Assembly: GCA_036003365.1 (NCBI GenBank)
Contig: DASYSL010000213.1
Location: 1 to 9,628, forward strand
Source: DASYSL01 sp036003365
GTDB taxonomy: Bacteria; Eisenbacteria; RBG-16-71-46; DASYSL01
Length of the DNA stretch: 9,628 nt
Direction of reading: 5' to 3'
The notes under the pieces were generated by a model. That model was not told where the DNA came from, searched no databases, and was given only the letters and a program-made list of their open reading frames with translations. The stretch's first letter is position 1. The number at the start of each line of letters is the position of its first letter. A program made the translations under genes and the position numbers. Below are positions 1-5,931 of the stretch, piece after piece.

Positions 1-148
1 GGCCGGCGCCACGCTGCCGGGCCCGCTCGCGACCGGCCGTGAGCGTGTCGTGACCGCGTTGCGCGAAGCGGTGGCGGGAGCCATCGCCGGCGACGGCCAC
101 GGCCCTTCCGTCTCCACCCAGAAAGTGCCGCGCGCGGCCGCCTCGTGA
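1..148 (+). CDS. C-terminal end of an unidentified protein (partial, 5' end outside the window)
   Basis: An open frame enters the window in frame 2 (first full codon at position 2) and ends at a TGA at 146-148, giving 48 residues. The visible part is Ala/Gly/Arg-rich, with a probable short amphipathic helix (ERVVTALREAVAGAIAG) followed by a Ser/Pro/Ala tail. No motif allows a family assignment. The stop overlaps the GTG start of ccmA in a GTGA arrangement, which is typical of translationally coupled neighbours, so this is probably the preceding gene of the same transcript. It could also be a chance open frame in high-GC DNA. The tight overlap and the absence of any promoter-like gap before ccmA favour a real gene. 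The function is unknown. Confidence 0.5.
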   Translation, partial: AGATLPGPLATGRERVVTALREAVAGAIAGDGHGPSVSTQKVPRAAAS

Positions 149-798
149 GCGACGGTGTCCCAGCTCGCGCCGGTTTCGAGGTGCGTCTCGAAAACGTGGT
201 GGGACGTTACGGCGAGAAAGACGTGGTCGGGCCGCTCACCGTGCGCTTCGCGGGTCCCGGCCTCTACTGGATCCTCGGTCCCAATGGCTCCGGAAAGAGC
301 ACGCTCCTGCGCATGATGGCCGGGCTCAAGCGCCCGGGCGCCGGGCGCGTGCGCTGGCTGCGCGGGGGTGAAGACCTGCGCGCCGACCGGCTGCGTCATG
401 TGTCCGGCATCGCCGCTCCCGAGATCCAGCTCTATCGCGACCTCTCCTTGCGCGAGAACCTCGAGTTCCTGGCCCGCTTGCGCGGCAATGGCGCGCGAGC
501 CGGCGTGCGGGTGGCTCTGGAGCGCGCCGGCATGGAGGGTCTCGCCGATGCCCAGCCGATGAGCCTCTCTTCGGGCCAGCGCCAGCGGGCGCGGCTCGCG
601 GCGGCGTGGCTCGGCGATCCCGAGCTTCTGCTGCTCGACGAGCCTTCGACCAATCTCGATGCCGAGGCGCGCGACTGGCTCTACGCCGAGGTGCGCGCGC
701 GCGCCCGCGATACGCTGTGCGTGGTGACCACGAACCAGCGCCAGGAGCCGGCCGCCAGCGAGCCGCGCCTCGACCTGGGCGCGCTCGATCCCCGATGA
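145..798 (+). CDS. ccmA: Haem exporter ATP-binding subunit CcmA
   Basis: This is the ATPase of the CcmABCD complex, which uses ATP on the cytoplasmic face to free holo-CcmE from CcmC. The 217-residue length fits the family (about 200-220). Walker A is GPNGSGKST (residues 45-53), the ABC signature is LSSGQ (141-145), Walker B is LLLLDE (161-166) and the D-loop is STNLD (168-172). Two ATPase positions are atypical. The segment where the Q-loop glutamine normally sits reads APEIQLY (91-97), with Pro92 in its place. The switch histidine of the usual TTHQ motif is Asn197 (TTNQ, 195-198). The GTG start at 145 is chosen because it overlaps the upstream stop (GTGA) and the ABC core begins soon after it. 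No Shine-Dalgarno is visible, so translation is probably coupled to the gene upstream. The stop overlaps ccmB by 4 bp. Sequence alone could suggest a generic ABC ATPase, but position directly before ccmB settles it. Confidence 0.9.
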   Translation: MSDGVPARAGFEVRLENVVGRYGEKDVVGPLTVRFAGPGLYWILGPNGSGKSTLLRMMAGLKRPGAGRVRWLRGGEDLRADRLRHVSGIAAPEIQLYRDLSLRENLEFLARLRGNGARAGVRVALERAGMEGLADAQPMSLSSGQRQRARLAAAWLGDPELLLLDEPSTNLDAEARDWLYAEVRARARDTLCVVTTNQRQEPAASEPRLDLGALDPR

Positions 799-1466
799 GC
801 GCCCGTCCCGGCCTGTGGGCCGGCGCGGCCGCGGTGTGGGGGAAGGAGCTGCGCGGCGAGTGGCGGGCGCGCTACTCGATCGGTTCCTCGCTCCTCTTCG
901 CGGCGGTGACCCTGGCCGTGCTCTCGTTCGCGGCCGGGCCGCAGGCGCGGCGCCCGGAGACCGCGGCCGTGCTGCTGTGGACCGTGCTGCTTTTCTCGGC
1001 CACGGCGAGCCTCTCGCACGCCTTCGCGCGCGAGGTGGAGGGCGGCACGTGGGATCTCCTGCGCCAGGCGGCGGGCCCGGGCGAGGTCCTGCTCGGCAAA
1101 TGGCTCGCCGGTCTCAGCGTTCTCGGGCTCGTCGAAGGGTTCATCCTGGCGGGAGGAGCCCTCCTCGTGGCACCTTCCGTCGGGCACCCTGGCGGGCTCT
1201 GTGCCATCCTGGTCGCCGGCACCGTGGCGCTTGCGGTCGGGCTACCGCTCGTGGCCGCGCTGCTCGCGCAGGCGCGGAGCCATGGCGGGCTCGCGGCCGC
1301 GCTCGCGTTCCCCGTGCTCGTGCCGGCGGTGTTCGCGTCGGTGAGCGGCACGCGGCGCGCGCTCGAGGGCACGTGGCCGGGGGGCGAGCTTCGCATCCTG
1401 GTCGCCTTCGCGGCGGCGCTCGCGCTCGCCGGCTGGCGGCTCTTCGACTTCGTCTGGGAGGATTGA
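795..1466 (+). CDS. ccmB: Haem exporter permease subunit CcmB
   Basis: CcmB is the membrane partner of CcmA in the CcmABCD haem-handling complex of the cytoplasmic membrane. The product has 223 residues, the normal size, and six likely membrane segments at about 28-46, 57-78, 103-125, 135-158, 165-187 and 199-220. The N-terminal cytoplasmic stretch WGKELRGEWRAR (15-26) matches the conserved start of CcmB proteins, and the loop FAREVEGGTWDLLRQAAGP (78-96) resembles the conserved EREWEDGTLDLL-type loop. The frame is open upstream to 606, but the ATG at 795 is chosen because it overlaps the ccmA stop (ATGA) and gives the correct family N-terminus. The upstream extension would be an arginine-rich shadow of ccmA. 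ccmC follows after 6 bp. Confidence 0.92.
   Translation: MSARPGLWAGAAAVWGKELRGEWRARYSIGSSLLFAAVTLAVLSFAAGPQARRPETAAVLLWTVLLFSATASLSHAFAREVEGGTWDLLRQAAGPGEVLLGKWLAGLSVLGLVEGFILAGGALLVAPSVGHPGGLCAILVAGTVALAVGLPLVAALLAQARSHGGLAAALAFPVLVPAVFASVSGTRRALEGTWPGGELRILVAFAAALALAGWRLFDFVWED
1456..1461 (+). promoter_or_regulatory. Shine-Dalgarno site for ccmC
   Basis: GGGAGG lies inside the end of ccmB, 11 bases before the GTG at 1473. It supports this non-ATG start over other candidates, because the nearby ATG at 1478 is in a different frame. Confidence 0.5.
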
Positions 1467-1472
1467 AGCAGC

Positions 1473-2174
1473 GTGAAATGGTGGCAGGGCGGGCTCTTCG
1501 TCTGGATGGCGGCGACCATCGTCGCGGGCTTCGTGTACGCGCCTCTGGCGCGCAAGCTCTACGAGTACACGCGCATCATCTATTTCCACATCCCCGCGGC
1601 CTGGGTGTCGATGGTGGCGTTCTTCGTCGCCGGCATCGAGGGCGCGCGCTACTTGCTCAAGCGCAACCCGGTGAACGACCTGCGCTCGGCCGCCGCGGCG
1701 CGGCTCGGCCTCGTCTTCTGCGCGCTGGCGACGGCCACCGGCATGCTGTTCGCCAAGGCGATGTGGGGCGAGTACTGGAACTGGGATCCGCGGCAGGTGA
1801 CCATCTTTTTTCTGCTTCTCATCTACGCGGCCTATCTCACGCTGCGCGCCGCGGTCGACGACCCGGAGCGGCGGGCGCGCGTCTCGGCGGTGTACGCGAT
1901 CCTGGCCATGATCACGGCACCTTTCCTCATGTTCGTGCTGCCGCGCCTCTCGGAATTCACGCTGCATCCGGAACCGATCGTCAATGGAGCCGGTAAACTG
2001 GAGATGCACCCTCGCATGTTCGGAGTCTTCCTGTCGTCCACTGGGGCTTTCACCGTCCTCTTTTTCTGGATATTGTCACTCGAGGTACGTGCCGCCCGCG
2101 CCCGGCTGGCCTCTCGGGCCGCCCCTCCGCGCGAAGGAAGGGAAATTTCGCTTGAACGAGCTCTTGGGACGTAG
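1473..2174 (+). CDS. ccmC: Haem-handling protein CcmC (cytochrome c biogenesis)
   Basis: CcmC is a WWD-domain membrane protein that presents haem to CcmE on the outer face of the membrane. The product has 233 residues with six predicted membrane segments (about 7-25, 36-58, 76-96, 108-128, 138-157, 186-206). The haem-facing WWD motif is MWGEYWNWDPRQ (97-108), flanked by two conserved histidines, H39 in YFHIPAAW and H165 in FTLHPEP, which correspond to the axial ligands of E. coli CcmC (H60 and H184). The motif differs from the enterobacterial WGTWWVWDAR by Tyr101 and by the PRQ ending. From memory this form is common outside gamma-proteobacteria. The start is a GTG with a good ribosome site. 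The last 23 bases overlap ccmD. CcsA is the main alternative, but the size and the ccmB-ccmC-ccmD-ccmE order point to CcmC. Confidence 0.94.
   Translation: MKWWQGGLFVWMAATIVAGFVYAPLARKLYEYTRIIYFHIPAAWVSMVAFFVAGIEGARYLLKRNPVNDLRSAAAARLGLVFCALATATGMLFAKAMWGEYWNWDPRQVTIFFLLLIYAAYLTLRAAVDDPERRARVSAVYAILAMITAPFLMFVLPRLSEFTLHPEPIVNGAGKLEMHPRMFGVFLSSTGAFTVLFFWILSLEVRAARARLASRAAPPREGREISLERALGT
2134..2142 (+). promoter_or_regulatory. Shine-Dalgarno site that fixes the ccmD start
   Basis: The purine run AAGGAAGGG lies inside the end of ccmC, about 9-10 bases before the TTG at 2152. It is the best ribosome site near the start of the ccmD frame and is the reason for choosing the TTG, since no ATG is available close to the membrane segment. 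Confidence 0.5.
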
Positions 2175-2295
2175 CGTCGGCGACCGCATCGTCGCCGACT
2201 TCGTGGTCCTGGCCGTGGCCCTGGTCACCTGGGGAGCGCTCTTCGCGTACCTCGTGCGGCTGGAGAGGTCGCTTCGGGAGATCGAGAAGAAATGA
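2152..2295 (+). CDS. ccmD: Small membrane protein CcmD
   Basis: CcmD is a small membrane protein that helps release holo-CcmE from the CcmABC complex. The 47-residue product fits the family. It has one hydrophobic segment at about 16-36 (ADFVVLAVALVTWGALFAYL) followed by a charged tail, RLERSLREIEKK (36-47), which gives the usual short-periplasmic-head, cytoplasmic-charged-tail layout. The same frame is open back to an ATG at 1984, but that start would lie deep inside ccmC and add an unrelated Pro/Ser/Arg-rich extension. The TTG at 2152, with AAGGAAGGG just upstream, is preferred; TTG 2164 is possible. It overlaps ccmC by 23 bp and ccmE by 4 bp (ATGA). CcmD sequences are poorly conserved, so the call rests on size, topology and position between ccmC and ccmE. 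Confidence 0.75.
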   Translation: MNELLGRSVGDRIVADFVVLAVALVTWGALFAYLVRLERSLREIEKK

Positions 2296-2684
2296 AATCG
2301 CAAAGTTGGAAGTACGTGATCAGCCTGATCGTCCTGATCGGGCTCGTGTGGTTCGGCGTCACCGCGTTCAACAAGTCGCTCACGCCGTACCGCTCCTTCG
2401 CCGACGCCCGCAAGGACGGCGGCTACGTGCAGGTGAACGGCAAGCTGGCCGACCAGAACATCTTGACCGACGGCGACCAGGGCACCGTGGTCTTCCACCT
2501 GCGCGACTCCAAGGGCGAGGTCATGGAAGTGCTCTACCACGGCGTGAAGCCGGCCAACTTCGAGATGGCCACGAACGTGGTGGCGCTCGGCACCTACCGG
2601 GACGGCCGCTTCGATTGCGACAAGCTCCTGGTGAAGTGCCCCTCGAAGTACCAGGCCGAGGGCGCGGCGAAAGGCACCTCGTGA
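2292..2684 (+). CDS. ccmE: Haem chaperone CcmE, Cys-type (CxxxY) variant
   Basis: CcmE receives haem from CcmC, holds it covalently on the outer face of the membrane and delivers it to CcmF. The product has 130 residues: an N-terminal membrane anchor (about 7-24), then an OB-fold domain with the segment GGYVQVNGKL (43-52) and the conserved stretch NVVALGTYRDGRF (95-107). The haem site is VKCPSKY (114-120). A cysteine, C116, takes the place of the haem-binding histidine of E. coli CcmE (H130 in HxxxY), and Y120 is kept. CxxxY CcmE proteins are known in archaea, Desulfovibrio and other bacteria, where they go with loss of CcmH. A second cysteine, C109, lies seven residues earlier. The C-terminal tail after Y120 is short (10 residues). 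The ATG overlaps the ccmD stop (ATGA). Confidence 0.94.
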   Translation: MKSQSWKYVISLIVLIGLVWFGVTAFNKSLTPYRSFADARKDGGYVQVNGKLADQNILTDGDQGTVVFHLRDSKGEVMEVLYHGVKPANFEMATNVVALGTYRDGRFDCDKLLVKCPSKYQAEGAAKGTS

Positions 2685-2696
2685 GTCACAGGGTCC

Positions 2697-2702
2697 AGAA
2701 GG
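2697..2702 (+). promoter_or_regulatory. Shine-Dalgarno site for ccmF
   Basis: AGAAGG lies 7 bases before the GTG at 2710, in the 25-base gap between ccmE and ccmF. It supports this GTG as the ccmF start; no in-frame ATG lies near the protein's N-terminus. Confidence 0.5.
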
Positions 2703-2709
2703 CAATCTC

Positions 2710-4890
2710 GTGAACCTCGGCGCCGCTGGCGTCTGGGCGGCCTTCGCGGCCGCCATCGCGAGCGGCATGCTGTACCTCGCGGTGGGGGCGGGCGTGACGC
2801 GGCTGCGCGCGGCGGCCGACTGGACGTTCCGCCTGCAGGGCCTTCTCCTCCTCGGTCTCGTCGTCTGGCTGTGGCATCTCCTCACCACGCACCAGTTCCA
2901 GTACTCCTACGTCGCCGCCTATACCTCGCGCTCGCTCCAGACCAAGTACCTGTTCGCCGCCTTGTGGGGCGGACAGCAGGGGACGTTCCTCCTGTGGGCG
3001 ACGTGGGGCGCGATCCTGGGGACGATCTTCGCCTTCTCGCGCAATCGCCTGGTGCCCACGGCGATGTTCTTCCTCAACTGGACGCAGGTGTTCCTGCTCC
3101 TCATCCTGGTCATCGAGGGGCCGTTCAAGATCTCCAAGGTGATTCCGGCGGACGGCGCCGGGCTGAATCCGCTCCTCCAGGATTACTGGATGACGATTCA
3201 CCCGCCCGTGCTCTTCCTCGGCTTCTCCTCGCTGGTCATTCCCTACGCCCTCGCCATGGCGACGCTCGTGCACAAGGACACCAACTCGTGGCTTGCGATC
3301 ACGCCGCGCTGGTCCTTGTTCTCCACGGTGGCGCTCGCCACCGGCTTCACCATGGGCGGGATCTGGGCGTACAAGGTGCTCGGCTGGGGCGGCTTCTGGG
3401 GCTGGGATCCGGTGGAGAACGCGTCGTTCGTGCCCTGGCTCATGAACGCGGCCCTGTTCCACGGGCTCTTGGTGCAGCGCGCCACCGGCTCCTTGGGGCG
3501 CACCAATCTCTTCCTCGGCATCCTGCCGTTCCTGTTCGTGCTCTACGGATCGTTCTTGACCCGAAGCGGCATCCTGGCCGATTTCTCGGTGCACTCGTTC
3601 GTGGATCTCGGGCTCAACGGCTATCTGCTCAGCTTCCTCTTCTTCTTCCTGGTGATGGGCTTCGGCATGTGGGCCGTGCGCGCGCGCTATTTCACCTCGC
3701 CCGGCGCCGAGATCCGCACGCTGTCGCGCGAGTTCGGCCTGTGGCTCGGCATGCTCACTTTCATCTTGATGGGCATCCTCACCATGCTGGGCACGTCGGC
3801 GCCCCTGGTCTCGCGCCTCTTCGGGCCGCCGAGCTCGGTGCAGACCTCGTACTACGCGGTGGTGAACGGCATCCTGGGCTTCCTCTTGGCGCTTCTCGTC
3901 GGGTTCGCGCCCGTCCTGCGCTGGCGGGTCGACCGCGCCGAGCGCGTGGGTCGGAACCTCGCCGGCCCGCTCGCCGCCGGCTTCCTCATCGCCACTCTCG
4001 CGGTGATGGCCGGCATCAAGCCTTCGCCGCAGCTGGCGCTGGTCGGGGCGGCGGGCTTCGCGCTGGCCAGCAATCTTTGGATCACGCTCAAGGCCCTGCG
4101 CCGCGGCCCCACGTTCGCCGCCGGCTACGTGTCGCACCTGGGGGTGTGCCTGTTCCTGATCGGCGTGATTTGCCTGGGCCAGTTCGGCAAGGAGATCCCG
4201 GTCGAGCTGCTCAAGGGGCAGCCCAAGACCGCGTTCGGCTTCCAGTTTACCTATCGTGGACTCGAGCCCCGTCCCGACGGGCGCACGCGCGCGGTGATCG
4301 CGGTCCAGGGCGAAGGAAGAGCCTTCGACGCCAAAGCTCCTTTATACTATTCAGAATTCAATCGTGGCATGATGCGTGAGCCTCATGTCGAGCGGTTCTG
4401 GGATCGCGATCTCTACATCTCGCCTGTCGAGGTGGTCTCTGCCGGCAGTCAAGGTTCTGGGATGACGCTGGACGAGGGCCAGAGCGCGGTCGTGGGCAAC
4501 GCCCGCGTCACGTTCTTGAAGATCGGGATGCAACGAAACGAGTCCGAGGTCCGGGCGACCGCGGACGTTCAGGTGGATCGAGAGGGCAAGAGCGAAGTCG
4601 TGCATCCCGCCGTGGTCGTGAACAGCGGCGGACGCACCGAGGTGCCGGCGACGCTTGCCGACGGCGGCACCGTGAGCGTGTCGGAGATCCAGGCCGATCG
4701 TCGGCGTGTCACGCTCGCCGTGCACACGCCGGACATGCCGGCGGCTCCCGAGGCCCTCGCGGTCCACATCTCGACCAAGCCCATGATCAACCTGGTGTGG
4801 ATCGGGGTGTCCATCACCCTGCTCGGATCTCTACTGGCCATTCGGCGGCGCTCGCATGGGACCGTCGGCAACGTAGCCCCCGCAGCCTGA
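2710..4890 (+). CDS. ccmF: Cytochrome c haem lyase subunit CcmF
   Basis: CcmF is the large membrane protein that accepts haem from CcmE and attaches it to the CxxCH motif of apocytochrome c. The product has 726 residues, longer than the roughly 650 of E. coli, with many membrane segments. The WWD haem motif is GWGGFWGWDPVENASFVPWL (225-244). Candidate histidine ligands are H164 (MTIHPPVLF), H251 (AALFHGLL) and H295 (SVHSF), which match the three conserved CcmF histidines. LTRSGILADFSVHSF is also a family hallmark. A hydrophilic, probably periplasmic domain spans about 490-690, followed by a last membrane segment (about 695-714) and a short polar tail. The start is a GTG. The C-terminal domain contains a short AT-rich stretch (4333-4365). 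No ccmG or ccmH follows, so ligation must work without a local CcmH partner or with one encoded elsewhere. Confidence 0.96.
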   Translation: MNLGAAGVWAAFAAAIASGMLYLAVGAGVTRLRAAADWTFRLQGLLLLGLVVWLWHLLTTHQFQYSYVAAYTSRSLQTKYLFAALWGGQQGTFLLWATWGAILGTIFAFSRNRLVPTAMFFLNWTQVFLLLILVIEGPFKISKVIPADGAGLNPLLQDYWMTIHPPVLFLGFSSLVIPYALAMATLVHKDTNSWLAITPRWSLFSTVALATGFTMGGIWAYKVLGWGGFWGWDPVENASFVPWLMNAALFHGLLVQRATGSLGRTNLFLGILPFLFVLYGSFLTRSGILADFSVHSFVDLGLNGYLLSFLFFFLVMGFGMWAVRARYFTSPGAEIRTLSREFGLWLGMLTFILMGILTMLGTSAPLVSRLFGPPSSVQTSYYAVVNGILGFLLALLVGFAPVLRWRVDRAERVGRNLAGPLAAGFLIATLAVMAGIKPSPQLALVGAAGFALASNLWITLKALRRGPTFAAGYVSHLGVCLFLIGVICLGQFGKEIPVELLKGQPKTAFGFQFTYRGLEPRPDGRTRAVIAVQGEGRAFDAKAPLYYSEFNRGMMREPHVERFWDRDLYISPVEVVSAGSQGSGMTLDEGQSAVVGNARVTFLKIGMQRNESEVRATADVQVDREGKSEVVHPAVVVNSGGRTEVPATLADGGTVSVSEIQADRRRVTLAVHTPDMPAAPEALAVHISTKPMINLVWIGVSITLLGSLLAIRRRSHGTVGNVAPAA

Positions 4891-4902
4891 CGCGCGGGCG
4901 GG

Positions 4903-4910
4903 AAAGGAGG
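4903..4910 (+). promoter_or_regulatory. Strong Shine-Dalgarno site for the beta-propeller gene
   Basis: AAAGGAGG is the best match to the anti-Shine-Dalgarno seen in this window. It lies only 4 bases before the GTG at 4915, which is a short spacing, but no other in-frame start follows before the hydrophobic signal region. It suggests that this gene is translated independently of ccmF, at a good rate. Confidence 0.55.
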
Positions 4911-4914
4911 GGCG

Positions 4915-5889
4915 GTGCGCTCCTCGATTCCGCTGTTCGCGCTGGTCGTTGTCACGTGCGCCGTGGCCGCGCTGGCCCCCTGGGCCGGCAGCACGCCCTC
5001 GACGCTTCCCACGGTGACTCAGTTCACCGCGCCGACCGGCGTTGGTCATTGGAACCCTTGCTGGTGCCCGGACGGATCGCAGATCGCCTTCGACGACTAC
5101 GACGCCGACCCGTACAACCCCTCGCTCGCCTACAAGAACTATCCCTCGGGCACGGAGCAAGAAATGGCCGCCGCCCACCGGGAGAACATGGACTACGCGC
5201 CCAACCTGACGCAGATCGTCTACGACAAGCTCGACGGCACCTGGACGCACATCTACGTGCGGCCGATCGCCGGCGGCACGGAGACGGCACTCACCTCGGG
5301 CACGGCGGGCCCCAACGCATCGGGCTTCGGCGACATTCAGCCGACCTTCTCGCCCGACGGTCAGTGGGTGGCGTTCGCCTCGTCGCGCGATGACTCGGTC
5401 TATGGCCGGTTCGACATCTGGGTCGTGAAGACGGACGGCACCAATCTCAAGAAGATCGCCCCCGGTCAGGCCTACGATCCGTCCCTGTGGCCGACCTGGC
5501 AGCGCGATGGCAACGGCGTCGTGTACTCCGACAATGGCAACCTGTACGTGGTGGCGCGCACCGGCCCGACGACCTGGATGGCGCCCGAGTTTCTGGCGTC
5601 GAACGGCAACCACGCGCGTTTCTCGCACGACGGCAAGTACCTGGCCTTCGACTGGCAGGGGGACGTCTACGCGATGAACGTGGCCACACAGGCGCGCGTC
5701 AACATCACCAACGACGGTGCATCGCCGGAAGACAGTGCGCCGACATGGGGCCCGACCGACGACTCGATCGCCTTCTCGTCGGTGGGCCGGGGCGGCGTGG
5801 CGCAGAAGGCCATCTGGATCGCGAGCGGCGTGCAGGCCGTGCCCACGCAGGTGGTGACGCTGGGGCAGGTGAAGGCGACGTATCGCTAG
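4915..5889 (+). CDS. Exported PD40/WD40-like (TolB-type) beta-propeller protein
   Basis: A 324-residue protein with an N-terminal hydrophobic segment (about 5-22) preceded by Arg2, which looks like a Sec signal peptide. The rest is built of PD40-type repeats in which an x-F/W-S-PDG-x-x-I/V-A-F pattern recurs: CPDGSQIAFD (51-60), FSPDGQWVAFAS (145-156), WQRDGNGVVYSD (195-206), FSHDGKYLAFDW (236-247) and WGPTDDSIAFSS (278-289). A degenerate copy lies near 95-103, so about six blades are likely. Such propellers occur in TolB and in many periplasmic proteins of unknown role. The TolB N-terminal domain is absent, so this is not TolB. The first blade carries a CWC motif (C49, C51). It sits 24 bp after ccmF and 42 bp before a peroxiredoxin. 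A role in cytochrome assembly is possible by position only. Confidence 0.8.
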   Translation: MRSSIPLFALVVVTCAVAALAPWAGSTPSTLPTVTQFTAPTGVGHWNPCWCPDGSQIAFDDYDADPYNPSLAYKNYPSGTEQEMAAAHRENMDYAPNLTQIVYDKLDGTWTHIYVRPIAGGTETALTSGTAGPNASGFGDIQPTFSPDGQWVAFASSRDDSVYGRFDIWVVKTDGTNLKKIAPGQAYDPSLWPTWQRDGNGVVYSDNGNLYVVARTGPTTWMAPEFLASNGNHARFSHDGKYLAFDWQGDVYAMNVATQARVNITNDGASPEDSAPTWGPTDDSIAFSSVGRGGVAQKAIWIASGVQAVPTQVVTLGQVKATYR

Positions 5890-5914
5890 GAACGCGCGGC
5901 CCGGCGCGAAACCG

Positions 5915-5922
5915 AAAGGAAG
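5915..5922 (+). promoter_or_regulatory. Shine-Dalgarno site for the peroxiredoxin gene
   Basis: AAAGGAAG lies 9 bases before the ATG at 5932, an ideal spacing. It fixes the start in the 42-base gap after the propeller gene. No convincing -35/-10 pair is seen in that gap. Confidence 0.5.
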
Positions 5923-5931
5923 CGTGACCGC

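Noticed and set aside
606..794. Upstream extension of ccmB
   Set aside because: It would overlap most of the end of ccmA and add an arginine-rich stretch. The ATG at 795 overlaps the ccmA stop and gives the family N-terminus.
815..1996. 393-codon open frame on the plus strand across ccmB and ccmC
   Set aside because: It is out of frame with two well-supported membrane proteins and has shadow-like Arg/Gly/Ala composition.
1984..2151. ATG-started, 103-residue version of ccmD
   Set aside because: The extra N-terminal part lies in ccmC, is unrelated to CcmD and lacks initiation signals; the TTG at 2152 has a purine-rich site.
2686..4137. 483-codon open frame on the minus strand
   Set aside because: It is the antisense shadow of ccmF, rich in Glu/Arg/His/Gln with no recognisable domain.
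4324..4348. Possible internal promoter in ccmF (TTCGAC and TATACT)
   Set aside because: The TATACT box looks like a -10, but the nearest -35-like element is only 13 bases away, and the site lies in conserved coding sequence.
2871..4379. 502-codon open frame on the plus strand within ccmF
   Set aside because: It is an alternative frame of ccmF, with Arg/His/Pro-rich low-quality sequence, while the ccmF frame carries all the conserved haem motifs.
4948..4959. Possible lipobox before C15 of the propeller protein
   Set aside because: The residues before the cysteine are V-V-T, and Thr at -1 does not fit the lipobox, so an ordinary signal peptide is more likely.
4915..5889. Assignment of the propeller as TolB
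   Set aside because: The TolB N-terminal domain is absent and no tol/pal genes are nearby; PD40 repeats alone are too widespread.
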